Assembly (NCBI RefSeq): GCF_000757485.1
Contig: NZ_JPYO01000004.1
Coordinates: 77,995-141,994 of the forward strand
Direction of reading: 5' to 3'
DNA from: Achromobacter sp. RTa
GTDB lineage: Bacteria > Pseudomonadota > Gammaproteobacteria > Burkholderiales > Burkholderiaceae_B
DNA: 64,000 nucleotides
Shown: positions 50,131 to 59,729 of the stretch, piece after piece
Position numbering within the stretch: the stretch's first letter is position 1
How the letters are laid out: every line of letters begins with the position of its first letter
Translations under genes and position numbers: made by a program
Notes under the pieces: generated by a model
Told to the model about the DNA's origin: nothing
Seen by the model: only the letters and a program-made list of their open reading frames with translations
Databases searched by the model: none

Positions 50131-52788
50131 ATGCAGGAACGTTACCTCCCCAATATCGTCGAAGCGGCCGCCCACCAAGACTGGCAGGCCCGCGACGTCT
50201 ACCTGGTCCACGAACACGCCAAGAACGCCGACGGCTCCGAAAAGCCGAAGTTCTACGCCTGCTCGATGCTGCCCTACCCCAGCGGCAAGCTGCACATGGG
50301 CCACGTGCGCAACTACACCATCAACGACATGATGGCCCGCCAGTTGCGCATGCGCGGCTACAACGTCCTGATGCCCATGGGCTGGGACGCCTTCGGCATG
50401 CCGGCGGAAAACGCCGCCATCAAGTCCAAGGTGCCCCCGGCGAAGTGGACGTACGACAACATCGCCTATATGAAGAAGCAGATGAAGGCGATGGGGCTGG
50501 CGATCGACTGGTCGCGCGAAATGTGCGCCTGCGATCCCCAGTACTACAAATGGAACCAATGGCTGTTCCTCAAGATGCTGGAAAAGGGCGTGGCCTACCG
50601 CAAGACCCAGGTCGTCAACTGGGATCCGGTGGACCAGACCGTGCTGGCCAACGAGCAGGTCATCGACGGCCGCGGCTGGCGTTCGGGCGCGCTCGTCGAA
50701 AAGCGCGAGATCCCCGGCTACTACCTCCGTATCACCGACTATGCCGACGAACTGCTGGGCGCGGTCCAGAACGACCTGCCGGGCTGGCCGGAGCGCGTGC
50801 GCCTGATGCAGGAAAACTGGATCGGCAAGTCCGAAGGCCTGCGCTTCGCGTTTCCGCACAAGATCGCCGGCCCTGACGGCCAGCTGATCCAGGACGGCAA
50901 GCTGTACGTCTTCACGACCCGCGCCGACACGATCATGGGCGTGACCTTCTGCGCCGTGGCGCCGGAACACCCCCTGGCCACCCAGGCCGCCCGCTCCAAC
51001 CCGCAGCTGGCCGCGTTCATCGAGCAATGCAAGCTGGGCGGCACGACCGAGGCCGAAATGGCTACGCGCGAAAAGGAAGGCATGCCCACGGGCCTGTACG
51101 TCACGCACCCCGTCACGGGCGCCGAAGTCCAGGTATGGGTCGGCAACTACGTGCTCATGACCTACGGCGACGGCGCCGTCATGGGCGTGCCGGCGCATGA
51201 CGAACGCGATTTCGCCTTCGCCAAGAAATATGACCTGCCCATCGTGCAGGTCGTGGACGTGGCCGGCAAGGCCTACTCCACCGACGCCTGGCAGGAATGG
51301 TACGGCGACAAGCAGGCCGGACGCACCATCAATTCCGGCAAGTACGACGGCCTCTCGCACAAGGAAGCGGTCGACGCCATCGCGGCCGACCTGGGCGCGC
51401 AGGGCCTGGGCGAAAAGCAGACCACCTGGCGCCTGCGCGACTGGGGCATTTCCCGCCAACGCTACTGGGGCACCCCTATCCCCATCATCCACTGCGCGGA
51501 TTGCGGCCCGGTTCCCGTGCCCGAGAAAGACCTGCCCGTAGTCCTGCCGGACGATCTCATCCCCGACGGCAGCGGCAATCCGCTGGCCAAGAACGAGGCC
51601 TTCCTGTCCTGCGCCTGCCCCAAGTGCGGCAAGCCCGCGCGCCGCGAGACGGACACGATGGACACGTTCGTGGACTCGTCCTGGTATTTCATGCGCTACA
51701 CCTCGCCGGGCAACGACAACGCCATGGTCGACGCGCGCAATGACTACTGGATGCCGATGGACCAGTACATCGGCGGCATCGAGCACGCCGTACTGCACTT
51801 GCTGTACGCCCGCTTCTGGACCAAGGTCATGCGCGACATGGGCCTGCTCAACTTCGACGAGCCCTTCACCAAGCTGCTGTGCCAGGGCATGGTGCTGAAC
51901 CACATCTATTCGCGCAAGACGCCCCAGGGCGGCATCGAGTACTTCTGGCCGGAAGACGTCGAAAACGTCTATGACGACCGCGGCGCCATCGTCGGCGCCA
52001 AGCTGAAGTCCGACGGCTCCGCCATCAATTACGGCGGCGTGGGCACGATGTCCAAGTCCAAGAACAACGGCGTCGACCCGCAGTCGCTCATCGACACCCT
52101 GGGCGCCGACACGGCCCGCCTGTTCGTCATGTTCGCCAGCCCGCCCGAGCAGACCCTCGAATGGTCGGACTCCGGCGTCGAAGGCTCCAACCGCTTCCTG
52201 CGCCGCCTCTGGTCGATCAGCTACGCCAAGCGCGAGGCCGTCGCCCGCGGCCTGGCTCACGGCGCCGACTGGACGCAGGCTCCGGCTCCCGTCAAGGATC
52301 TGCGCCGCGAGGTCTATTCGCTGCTCAAGCAGGCCGACTACGACTACCAGCGCATCCAGTACAACACCGTCGTGTCCGCCTGCATGAAGATGCTGAACGC
52401 GATCGACGACGCCAAGCTGCCTGAAGGCGCTCCCGCGGACGCCGCCTACGCCGAAACCCTGGGCGTGCTGCTGCGCGTGCTGTACCCGGTCGTGCCGCAC
52501 ATCACCTGGCACCTGTGGAGCGACCTCGGCTACGCGCAGGAATTGGGCGACCTGCTGGACGCGCCCTGGCCGCACGTGGACGAGGCGGCGCTGGTCGCCG
52601 ACGAGATCGAACTGATGCTCCAGGTCAACGGCAAGCTGCGCGGCTCGATCCGCGTGGCCGCCAAGGCCGCCAAGGAAGACATCGAAAAGCTCGCGGCCGC
52701 GCAAGAAGAGGTCGCCCGCTTCCTGGAAGGCCGTCCGCCCAAGCGCGTCATCGTGGTTCCGGGCAAACTGGTCAACGTCGTAGGCTGA
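50131..52788 (+). CDS. leuS: Leucyl-tRNA synthetase
   Basis: The 885-residue class I synthetase has the HIGH-type [20 protein letters not shown]. The editing (CP1) domain has [14 protein letters not shown] and [11 protein letters not shown]. The KMSKS-type loop reads [14 protein letters not shown], and tRNA-binding and C-terminal domains end in [10 protein letters not shown]. It charges tRNA-Leu in the cytosol. The ATG at 50131 matches the family N-terminus ([11 protein letters not shown]); a GTG at 50119 is possible. lptE follows at once. Confidence 0.97.
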   Translation: MQERYLPNIVEAAAHQDWQARDVYLVHEHAKNADGSEKPKFYACSMLPYPSGKLHMGHVRNYTINDMMARQLRMRGYNVLMPMGWDAFGMPAENAAIKSKVPPAKWTYDNIAYMKKQMKAMGLAIDWSREMCACDPQYYKWNQWLFLKMLEKGVAYRKTQVVNWDPVDQTVLANEQVIDGRGWRSGALVEKREIPGYYLRITDYADELLGAVQNDLPGWPERVRLMQENWIGKSEGLRFAFPHKIAGPDGQLIQDGKLYVFTTRADTIMGVTFCAVAPEHPLATQAARSNPQLAAFIEQCKLGGTTEAEMATREKEGMPTGLYVTHPVTGAEVQVWVGNYVLMTYGDGAVMGVPAHDERDFAFAKKYDLPIVQVVDVAGKAYSTDAWQEWYGDKQAGRTINSGKYDGLSHKEAVDAIAADLGAQGLGEKQTTWRLRDWGISRQRYWGTPIPIIHCADCGPVPVPEKDLPVVLPDDLIPDGSGNPLAKNEAFLSCACPKCGKPARRETDTMDTFVDSSWYFMRYTSPGNDNAMVDARNDYWMPMDQYIGGIEHAVLHLLYARFWTKVMRDMGLLNFDEPFTKLLCQGMVLNHIYSRKTPQGGIEYFWPEDVENVYDDRGAIVGAKLKSDGSAINYGGVGTMSKSKNNGVDPQSLIDTLGADTARLFVMFASPPEQTLEWSDSGVEGSNRFLRRLWSISYAKREAVARGLAHGADWTQAPAPVKDLRREVYSLLKQADYDYQRIQYNTVVSACMKMLNAIDDAKLPEGAPADAAYAETLGVLLRVLYPVVPHITWHLWSDLGYAQELGDLLDAPWPHVDEAALVADEIELMLQVNGKLRGSIRVAAKAAKEDIEKLAAAQEEVARFLEGRPPKRVIVVPGKLVNVVG

Positions 52789-52799
52789 TGAGGTCAAGC

Positions 52800-53462
52800 A
52801 TGCACTTCGCCGGGCAACAAACGCACTTTCCCCGCCAAACGTGGCTGCTGCGCGGCGCCTGCCTGGCGCTGTTCATGCTGCTCTCCGCTTGCGGCTTCGC
52901 CCTGCGGGGAGTCACTCCGCTGCCGTTCGACACGCTGTACATCGGAATCCCCGACAACACCCAGTTCGGCGCCGACGTGCGCCGCGCGGTGCGCGCGGCG
53001 TCGCCCAACACCAAGCTGGTCGACAACATCAAGGGTGCGCAGGCCATCCTCCAGCAGGTCTCCGACGCCCGGACCTTGCGCGAGGTCTCGCTGAACGCCC
53101 AGGGCCGCGTCGAGGAATACGAACTCGGCATCAACTATACGTTCCGCCTCATCGACGCCAAGGGCCGCGCGGTGATCCCGGACACCACGCTGTCGGTCTA
53201 CCGCGAAATGCCCTACGACGACCAGGTCGTGCAGGCCAAGCAGGGCCAGATCGAAACGCTGTACCGGGCCATGCAGCGCGACCTCGTGTCGCGCCTGCTG
53301 CGCCGCTTGACCGCTCCCGAAGTGCGCACCGCCTTCGAGAACGCCGAGCAACGCGGCGAAGACGGAGAAATCCCGCTGTACGACCCGAACGCCCCCGAGC
53401 CGCAGCGCACACCGTCGCCCTGGCACACGCCGTCCACCACCGATCCGGCCAACGTGCGCTAA
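52800..53462 (+). CDS. lptE: LPS-assembly lipoprotein LptE
   Basis: The 220-residue protein has a lipoprotein signal with lipobox LLSAC (Cys31) and the LptE/RlpB pattern (GFALRGVTPLPFDTLYIGIP, VVQAKQGQIETLYRAMQRDL). It plugs LptD in the outer membrane and delivers LPS. GAGG 6 bases upstream supports the ATG at 52800. The start codon at 52788 overlaps the leuS stop and lacks that site. holA begins right after its stop. Confidence 0.94.
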   Translation: MHFAGQQTHFPRQTWLLRGACLALFMLLSACGFALRGVTPLPFDTLYIGIPDNTQFGADVRRAVRAASPNTKLVDNIKGAQAILQQVSDARTLREVSLNAQGRVEEYELGINYTFRLIDAKGRAVIPDTTLSVYREMPYDDQVVQAKQGQIETLYRAMQRDLVSRLLRRLTAPEVRTAFENAEQRGEDGEIPLYDPNAPEPQRTPSPWHTPSTTDPANVR

Positions 53463-54518
53463 ATGGCACAGCCCCTGGACGCGGACCGCCTGGCCGAACA
53501 CCTGCAACGGCCGGGCAACCGGCTGGCGCCGCTATATACGGTGTCGGGCGACGAGCCCCTGCTGGTGACGGAGGCGGTGGACGTGCTGCGGGCCTCGGCC
53601 CGCAACGCCGGCTATACCGACCGGCTGTCCATGGTGATGGACGCCCGCAGCGACTGGAGCTCCGTCACCGCCGCCACGCAAAGCGTGTCGCTTTTCGGCG
53701 ACCGCCGCATTCTCGAAATCAAGATCCCGACCGGCAAGCCCGGCAAGGCCGGCGCCGACACGCTGTCGCGGCTGGCCGAGCAGGCCGAAAAACAGGCCGA
53801 CCCGGACACGCTCGTCCTGATCTCGCTGCCCCGGCTGGACAAGGCCACGCGCGAGAGCCGCTGGGTGCAGGCATTGAGCCGCGGCGGCATGATGGTCGAT
53901 ATCGCCAGCATCGAACGGGGCCGCCTGCCAGCCTGGATCGGCATGCGCCTCGCGCGCCAGAACCAGCGTGCCGACAACGCCACCCTTCAATGGATGGCGG
54001 ACAAGGTCGAAGGCAATCTGCTGGCCGCCCACCAGGAAATCCAGAAGCTCGGCCTGCTCTATCCCGAGGGCCAGTTGGCGGCGGAGGACGTCGAACGCGC
54101 GGTGCTGAACGTGGCGCGCTACGACGTCTTCGGGCTGCGCGACGCCATGCTCGCCGGCGATACGGGCCGTACCATCCGGATGATCGACGGGCTGCGCGCC
54201 GAAGGCGAGGCCCTGCCCCTGGTGCTGTGGGCGGTGGGCGAGGAAATCCGCTTGCTGGCCCGCGTGGCGGAAGCCCGCGCCCTGGGGCAGGACGTGAATG
54301 GCCTGATGCGCCGCCTGCGCATTTTCGGAGCGCACGAACGCCTTGCCCTGCAGGCCTTGGGCAGGGTGCAGCCGGGCGTCTGGCCGGCCGCGGTGCAGCA
54401 CGCGCACGAAGTGGACCGCCTGATCAAGGGCCTTTCCGTGCCAGGCCGCCTGTCCGATCCCTGGGAAGAAATGACGCGGCTGGCGCTGCGCGTAGCCGCC
54501 GCCGGCGGACGACCGTGA
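53463..54518 (+). CDS. holA: DNA polymerase III subunit delta
   Basis: The 351-residue clamp-loader subunit has PLYTVSGDEPLLVTEAVDVL at the N-terminus, the P-loop-like domain 1, a collar domain (GLRDAMLAGDTGRTIRMIDG) and VQHAHEVDRLIKGLSVPGRL near the end. It opens the sliding clamp within the gamma/tau complex. It starts directly after the lptE stop, as in relatives. Confidence 0.95.
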   Translation: MAQPLDADRLAEHLQRPGNRLAPLYTVSGDEPLLVTEAVDVLRASARNAGYTDRLSMVMDARSDWSSVTAATQSVSLFGDRRILEIKIPTGKPGKAGADTLSRLAEQAEKQADPDTLVLISLPRLDKATRESRWVQALSRGGMMVDIASIERGRLPAWIGMRLARQNQRADNATLQWMADKVEGNLLAAHQEIQKLGLLYPEGQLAAEDVERAVLNVARYDVFGLRDAMLAGDTGRTIRMIDGLRAEGEALPLVLWAVGEEIRLLARVAEARALGQDVNGLMRRLRIFGAHERLALQALGRVQPGVWPAAVQHAHEVDRLIKGLSVPGRLSDPWEEMTRLALRVAAAGGRP

Positions 54519-54611
54519 AGGCGGCATAGCCGCCGCCTCCGCCCTCCACCACCGGCCACGCGCCGGATATACACTGATTCTTCAGGCGGCCCACATGCCG
54601 CCCCATACTCC

Positions 54612-55892
54612 ATGATCGACGCCGCCATGTCCTCGTCCTCCATCGAACAATCCATGCTCACCCTGGGTGAGAATGCCCGCCGCGCCTCCCGCGCCATGAT
54701 GCGCGCCACCGGCGCCGCCAAGAACCAGGCCCTGCTCGCCATGGCCGACGCGCTCGCCGCCAGCCATGACGAGCTCAAGGCGGCCAACGAGAAAGACGTC
54801 TCCGCCGCCCGCGCCAATGGGCTGGAGCCCGCGCTGCTGGACCGCCTGACCCTGTCGGACAAGACGCTTGCGCACATGGCCGAAGGCCTGCGCCAGATCG
54901 CCGCCCTGCCGGACCCGATCGGAAGCATTACCGCCACCACCGTGCGTCCCAACGGCATGCGCGTCGCCCAGATGCGCGTGCCGCTCGGCGTGATCGGCAT
55001 CATCTATGAATCCCGCCCCAACGTGACGATCGACGCCGCGGCCTTGTGCCTGAAGTCAGGCAACGCCGCCATCCTGCGCGGCGGCAGCGAAGCGCTGCAC
55101 TCCAACGTCGCACTGGGCCGCATCGTGCAAAAAGGCCTGGCCGCCGCCGGCCTGCCGCAAGACGCCGTGCAAGTCGTGGCCACCGCCGACCGCGCCGCCG
55201 TGGGCAAGCTCATCACCATGACCGAACACATCGATGTCATCGTGCCGCGGGGCGGCAAGGGCCTGATCGCCCGCCTGGCCCAGGAAGCCCGGGTGCCGCT
55301 GATCAAGCACCTGGACGGCAATTGCCACGTCTACATCGACGCGGCGGCAGACCCGGACAAGGCCCACGCCATTGCCCTCAACGCCAAGACCTACCGCTAC
55401 GGCATCTGCGGTGCCATGGAGACCCTGCTGGTCGACGCGGTGGCCGCGGTTTCCATCCTGCCCAGCCTGGCCGCGGATTTCGCCGAGCATGGCGTCGAGC
55501 TGCGCGGCTGCCCCCGCACGCTGGCCTTGCTGCCGCACGCCAAGCCGGCCACCGAAGAAGATTGGGCGACGGAATACCTCGGCCCCATCCTGGCGGTGCG
55601 CATCGTCGACTCGCTGGACGACGCCATCGAACACATCGCGCGCTGGGGTTCTGGCCACACCGACGCCATCGTCACCGAGGACCTGTCGGCCGCGCAGCGC
55701 TTCCAGCGCGAGGTCGACTCCAGCTCGGTCTACGTCAACCTGCCGACCTGCTTCGCGGATGGCTTCGAATACGGCCTCGGCGCCGAAATCGGCATCTCCA
55801 CGAACCGGCTGCACGCCCGGGGGCCGGTCGGCCTGGAAGGCCTGACCACGCTGAAGTGGGTGTTGAGCGGCGAAGGCCAGGTCCGCGGCTGA
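54612..55892 (+). CDS. proA: Glutamate-5-semialdehyde dehydrogenase (gamma-glutamyl phosphate reductase)
   Basis: The 426-residue aldehyde-dehydrogenase-fold enzyme has [30 protein letters not shown] and the catalytic Cys266 in [13 protein letters not shown]. It reduces glutamyl-5-phosphate in proline synthesis. Starts at 54612 or 54627 are possible. The order leuS-lptE-holA-proA is conserved in Burkholderiales. Confidence 0.96.
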   Translation: MIDAAMSSSSIEQSMLTLGENARRASRAMMRATGAAKNQALLAMADALAASHDELKAANEKDVSAARANGLEPALLDRLTLSDKTLAHMAEGLRQIAALPDPIGSITATTVRPNGMRVAQMRVPLGVIGIIYESRPNVTIDAAALCLKSGNAAILRGGSEALHSNVALGRIVQKGLAAAGLPQDAVQVVATADRAAVGKLITMTEHIDVIVPRGGKGLIARLAQEARVPLIKHLDGNCHVYIDAAADPDKAHAIALNAKTYRYGICGAMETLLVDAVAAVSILPSLAADFAEHGVELRGCPRTLALLPHAKPATEEDWATEYLGPILAVRIVDSLDDAIEHIARWGSGHTDAIVTEDLSAAQRFQREVDSSSVYVNLPTCFADGFEYGLGAEIGISTNRLHARGPVGLEGLTTLKWVLSGEGQVRG

Positions 55893-56034
55893 GACGCATC
55901 GGGCGCGCCGCCGCGGCGCGCCTGACGCAGCCCTGAACACGGGGCCGCGGCTAGCCTTTTACAATACGGCCAGGCATTTTCTCCCGGCTTTCTTGTCATC
56001 CGAACGCGGCCCGCCGCGCAACCCGAGATCCCCC

Positions 56035-56415
56035 ATGCATTCAGCCGCCATTTCCATGGCCTTCAGCCTTTTCGTGCTGTGCTTCATTACCTGCACAATC
56101 AGCGGCATCGTCCTGTTCTTTTTCAAGAGCAAGCAGATCAACTCCGCGCTGAAGCATCCGTACCTCCAGCACCGCACTTTCGCCCAGTATCCCCTGGCGG
56201 TGCGGGCAGCGATCACGCTGGACTACTTCTTCCGCCTGATGTTCCCGGGCACCCGGTTCTCGCTGATCGGCAACGCCAACGACCTGCTGGGCCACGTCGA
56301 TCCGAAGAAGACGCCGCTAGCCCTGAAATGGCCGATCGTCGGCTTCTGGGGCTCTTGCTGGCTGGGGCTGATCGCGATGGTCGCCCTGTGGATCATGCTG
56401 TATCTCGGAGTCTGA
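56035..56415 (+). CDS. Small inner-membrane protein of unknown function
   Basis: The 126-residue protein has two hydrophobic segments: residues 6-27 (SMAFSLFVLCFITCTISGIV) and about 98-124 (GFWGSCWLGLIAMVALWIML). Between them is a cytoplasmic or periplasmic loop with LDYFFRLMFPGTRFSLIGNA. The layout is consistent with a conserved Alcaligenaceae membrane protein. It is followed 4 bp later by a hydratase, so they may be co-transcribed. I do not recognise a domain. Confidence 0.75.
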   Translation: MHSAAISMAFSLFVLCFITCTISGIVLFFFKSKQINSALKHPYLQHRTFAQYPLAVRAAITLDYFFRLMFPGTRFSLIGNANDLLGHVDPKKTPLALKWPIVGFWGSCWLGLIAMVALWIMLYLGV

Positions 56416-56419
56416 GCGC

Positions 56420-57205
56420 ATGCAGATCAGAATCGAAGACTATCCCGGCTGCCTCGAGGCGGCCCGTTACCTGATCGCGGCGCGCGAATCCGGCGTGGCC
56501 GGCCCTCGCCTGCCTGCCGACGTCCGCCCGCAGTCGCTGGGGCAGGCCTTCGCCGTGCAACAACGCACCGCGCAGCTGCTGCAGGAAAAGCGCCAGGACG
56601 GCATCGCCGCCTGGAAAAGCGCGCTGCCGTCCCCCGAGAAAACCGTCGTCGCCCCCATCTATGCCTCCACGGTCGCATATGCCGAGACCGGCCCGATCGC
56701 CGCGCGGACCGACGTGCTGCGCATCGAACCCGAAATCGCATTCGAGATCGCCCGGGACCTGCCCGCGCGCGCCGAGCCTTACACGGATGCCGAGATCGAC
56801 GCCGCAGTCGCGGGCGCGCGCCTCGCCCTGGAGGTCCTGGGCTGCCGCTACTCGTCTCCGGAACACGCCAGCCTGCCCGAGCTCCTGGCAGACCATATGT
56901 TCAACCTGGGGCTGGTCCTGGGCCCGCGCATCGCCTCGCCTCATTCCGCCCCCGGCAGCATGAGCATCACCCTGTCCATCGACGGCGAGGAAATCGAGCA
57001 GCACGCGGGCATCCATCCGAACGACCAGCCGAAGGCCGGGCTGTACTGGCTGGCCAATTTCCTGCGCGAACAAGGCCTGGGGCTGCGGGCCGGCCAGCAC
57101 GTCATCACCGGCTCGTACGCCGGATTCCTGGACGTGCCCGCCAACCGTGACGTCGAACTCGCCTACGGCGACCTCGGCGTCCTGCCCCTGAGGTTCAGCA
57201 AGTAG
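56420..57205 (+). CDS. 2-keto-4-pentenoate hydratase / FAH-family protein
   Basis: The 261-residue protein has the 2-oxopent-4-enoate hydratase pattern. These are the N-terminal LPADVRPQSLGQAFAVQQRT, the metal-site LRIEPEIAFEIARDLPARA, LLADHMFNLGLVLGP, and LDVPANRDVELAYGDLG near the end. The usual GxK lysine appears in AAWKSALPS. Members add water to 2-hydroxydienoates in aromatic degradation; its own pathway partners are not nearby. The preceding membrane gene ends 4 bp before it. Confidence 0.88.
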   Translation: MQIRIEDYPGCLEAARYLIAARESGVAGPRLPADVRPQSLGQAFAVQQRTAQLLQEKRQDGIAAWKSALPSPEKTVVAPIYASTVAYAETGPIAARTDVLRIEPEIAFEIARDLPARAEPYTDAEIDAAVAGARLALEVLGCRYSSPEHASLPELLADHMFNLGLVLGPRIASPHSAPGSMSITLSIDGEEIEQHAGIHPNDQPKAGLYWLANFLREQGLGLRAGQHVITGSYAGFLDVPANRDVELAYGDLGVLPLRFSK

Positions 57206-57220
57206 ACCGCGAACACCGGA

Positions 57221-57246
57221 GGCTGGCCGCGAGCCAGCCTTTTTTT
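57221..57246. terminator. Rho-independent terminator between the hydratase and amidase genes
   Basis: The stem GGCTGGC/GCCAGCC has a CGCGA loop and is followed by seven T. It ends the plus-strand hydratase transcript and lies at the minus-strand amidase stop. Confidence 0.85.
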
Positions 57247-58680
57247 CTAGCGGGCCGCCGGCTCGGCGACGCCGACGGCCTCGCCGGCCGCCTCGATGAT
57301 CTCGCCGACCGCCAGGCATAGGTCTTCGCGGTAGCGCCCCGCCACCACCTGCACGCCGACCGGGCTCGGACCCGCGCCGCTCATGGCCGTCCCCATCGCG
57401 ACCGTCAGGCCGGGCAATCCCATGAACGGCACGCCGATCTGCGTCATTTGCGCGCGCCAGACGCGGGCATAGGCCTCGTCGCCCTGCAGATCGAGCTTGT
57501 CCGGAAAGGGAAGCTCCGCGGATACCGGCAGCAGCAGCACCGGGTAATCGGCAAAGAACAACTCCCACATGCGCGTAAGCGTGGCGCGGCGCGTCAGCAC
57601 CGCGGAAAAGCCTGCCAGATCGGCGCCGGCCGCCTTCTCGCGCTGGCCCGCCAGCGCCACGAGCGCACCGCGGTCGCCTTCTTGCTCGGCTGCCGCGACC
57701 AGCGCCTCATAGCCGTCCGCCAGCCACATGCGGATCTGCAGTTCGGCCGCCTCCTGCATCGGAGGCAGGGAATCCAGGGTGTCCACCGTCCAGCCAGCCT
57801 CGCTGAGCCTGCGCGCCGCCTCCTGCAAAGCCTTGACCACGGCGGGTTCGGTGTCCATGCCATCGGGATTCAGGCACAGCGCCGCCCGGCGCGGCGCATC
57901 GGGCCCGGTCAGGGGCGCTGGAACCCACCAGGGATCGCGAGGGTCTGGCGCCGCCAGCGCGGCCAGGCCCAGCCGCAGATCGGCGATGCTGCGCCCCAGG
58001 GGGCCCGACACGGCGGTCAGTTGCGCGCCGATGGAGCGTTCGGGCAACGCCGCGTTGTACGCGGGCACACGCCCCAGGGAGGGCCGCAGCCCATGGACGC
58101 CGCAGGCATAGGCCGGGTAGCGGATGGATCCAGCGATATCGGTGCCATGCGCCAGGTGGCCGACACCGGCAGCCACGGCGCTGGCCGCGCCGCCCGAAGA
58201 TCCTCCCGGCGTCAGCGCCGGATTGCGCGGGTTCAGCGTGTCGCCATGCAAGCGGTTGCTCGTGAACCAGCGCAGCGAAAACGCCGGCGTATTGGTGCGC
58301 CCCAGGATGACCGCCCCCGCGCGGCGCAAGTTGTCCACGACCGGGCTGTTTTCGGCAGCGATCGCGTCCTTCTGCAGGCTTACGCCATTGGTGGTGGCAA
58401 AGCCTGCCTGGTCCACATTGATCTTTACCGTGACGGGCACGCCGGCCAACGGCCCCGGCTCCTCGCCGCGCGCCAGGGCCGCGTCCACCTCGGCGGCTTG
58501 CGCGAGCGCCGATTCGGGACGGTAATCCACCACGGCATTGAGAACGGGGTTGACGGCTTCCAGCCGCTGCAGCGCGCTTTGCGCGGCTTCGCGCGCGGAG
58601 ACATCGCGCTTGCGGATACGGGCGGCAAGCTCAACTGCGGACAAACGCCAAAGATCGGACACGCTGGGCTCCTGGGTCAT
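57247..58680 (-). CDS. Amidase-signature family amidohydrolase
   Basis: This is a Ser-cisSer-Lys amidase. The catalytic Lys is in VTVKINVDQAGF. The amidase signature GGSSGGAASAVAAG carries the cis-Ser, and GTDIAGSIRYPA carries the nucleophile Ser. The start at 58680 (MTQEPSVSDL) is preferred. It hydrolyses an unknown amide in the cytoplasm and lies next to a LysR gene on the same strand. It is not the allophanate hydrolase of the urea-degrading type, which has a second domain. Confidence 0.91.
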   Translation of the reverse strand: MTQEPSVSDLWRLSAVELAARIRKRDVSAREAAQSALQRLEAVNPVLNAVVDYRPESALAQAAEVDAALARGEEPGPLAGVPVTVKINVDQAGFATTNGVSLQKDAIAAENSPVVDNLRRAGAVILGRTNTPAFSLRWFTSNRLHGDTLNPRNPALTPGGSSGGAASAVAAGVGHLAHGTDIAGSIRYPAYACGVHGLRPSLGRVPAYNAALPERSIGAQLTAVSGPLGRSIADLRLGLAALAAPDPRDPWWVPAPLTGPDAPRRAALCLNPDGMDTEPAVVKALQEAARRLSEAGWTVDTLDSLPPMQEAAELQIRMWLADGYEALVAAAEQEGDRGALVALAGQREKAAGADLAGFSAVLTRRATLTRMWELFFADYPVLLLPVSAELPFPDKLDLQGDEAYARVWRAQMTQIGVPFMGLPGLTVAMGTAMSGAGPSPVGVQVVAGRYREDLCLAVGEIIEAAGEAVGVAEPAAR

Positions 58681-58749
58681 GGATTTGCAAGGCTCGTCCA
58701 CCTTAGCGCCTGGCGACGCCGCCCACAAGCCGGCCCCGCAACGGCGCCG

Positions 58750-59619
58750 CTACTTGGCCTCTTCGAAGACCTCGACGATCGCGTCGGCCACCGCGCGCAC
58801 GCGGGCCGTGCGGTTCAGGTCGCCATGCATCACCAGCCACAGATCATAAGGTTCGCTGCGGTTCGGCCAGATGCGCACCAGATCCGGATAGTCGGGCGCC
58901 ATATGCGTGGGCAGTTCGCCGATACCCAGGCCTGCGACCACGGCTTCGATGATCATCAGGCCGGAATTCACCTCCAGGCCGATGCGGCCATTGCCCGTAG
59001 GCTCCCCGCAAAACATGTCGGACCAGCCCGGCAAAAGCGCTTTCTGGTACGCCACCAGCGTGTGTCCCGCGAACGCCGTTCCCGGGCGGGGCTCGCCGTG
59101 CTCAGCCAGGTACGCCCGGGACGCATACAGCCCGACCTCCTTGCGCGCCAGGTGGCGGTGGATCAGGTCGGGGTTGTCCGGCCTGAGGTTCCGTATCGCC
59201 AGGTCCGCCTCGCGGCGCGTCAGATTGCTCAGCTGGATCGCCGTGGACAGCGTGACGCGGATATCGGGATGCTGGGCGTGCACGCGCCGGATGGCCTCCA
59301 TGACGAAATACCGGGCCACGGTTTCCGACGTCGCCACCCGCACCACGCCTGACAGGCGGTGGTCCAGCCCCTGCATCTGGCGCTGCAGCTGGTCGGCCGC
59401 CTGCTCCATGCGTTCCGCCGCAGCGAACGCCAGCTCGCCGGCGGCCGTGGGCACGTATCCGCCCGGCGTGCGCAGGAACAGCCGCGCGTCGAGCGAAGAC
59501 TCCAAGGCCGCCAGCCTGCGGCCGGCCGTGGCCTGATCGATCTGCAGCAGGGCCGCTGCGCCGCGCAGCGTGCCTACCCGGTAAATGGCCAGGAAAATCC
59601 TGGCGTTGTCCCAATCCAT
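58750..59619 (-). CDS. LysR-family regulator
   Basis: The 289-residue protein has the HTH NARIFLAIYRVGTLRGAAAL and an effector-binding domain of the type common in LysR/CysB-like repressors. It is divergent from an MFS drug transporter at 59730 and has a dyad in the gap, so it is the probable regulator of that efflux gene. No link to the downstream amidase is visible. Confidence 0.91.
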   Translation of the reverse strand: MDWDNARIFLAIYRVGTLRGAAALLQIDQATAGRRLAALESSLDARLFLRTPGGYVPTAAGELAFAAAERMEQAADQLQRQMQGLDHRLSGVVRVATSETVARYFVMEAIRRVHAQHPDIRVTLSTAIQLSNLTRREADLAIRNLRPDNPDLIHRHLARKEVGLYASRAYLAEHGEPRPGTAFAGHTLVAYQKALLPGWSDMFCGEPTGNGRIGLEVNSGLMIIEAVVAGLGIGELPTHMAPDYPDLVRIWPNRSEPYDLWLVMHGDLNRTARVRAVADAIVEVFEEAK

Positions 59620-59631
59620 GCGGAGTTCCGT

Positions 59632-59649
59632 TGATGCATTTCCGCATCA
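59632..59649. promoter_or_regulatory. LysR operator candidate
   Basis: TGATGC-N6-GCATCA is a perfect palindrome 12 bp before the LysR start. A further half-site GCATCA lies at 59676-59681 on the side of the MFS gene. Confidence 0.55.
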
Positions 59650-59729
59650 CTATAAAGCAATTATTCGGCTTTTTTGCATCAAAGAAAAATCCTAAGCTTG
59701 CCTCCTCGAAAGCCCGCTGAGCCCATGCC

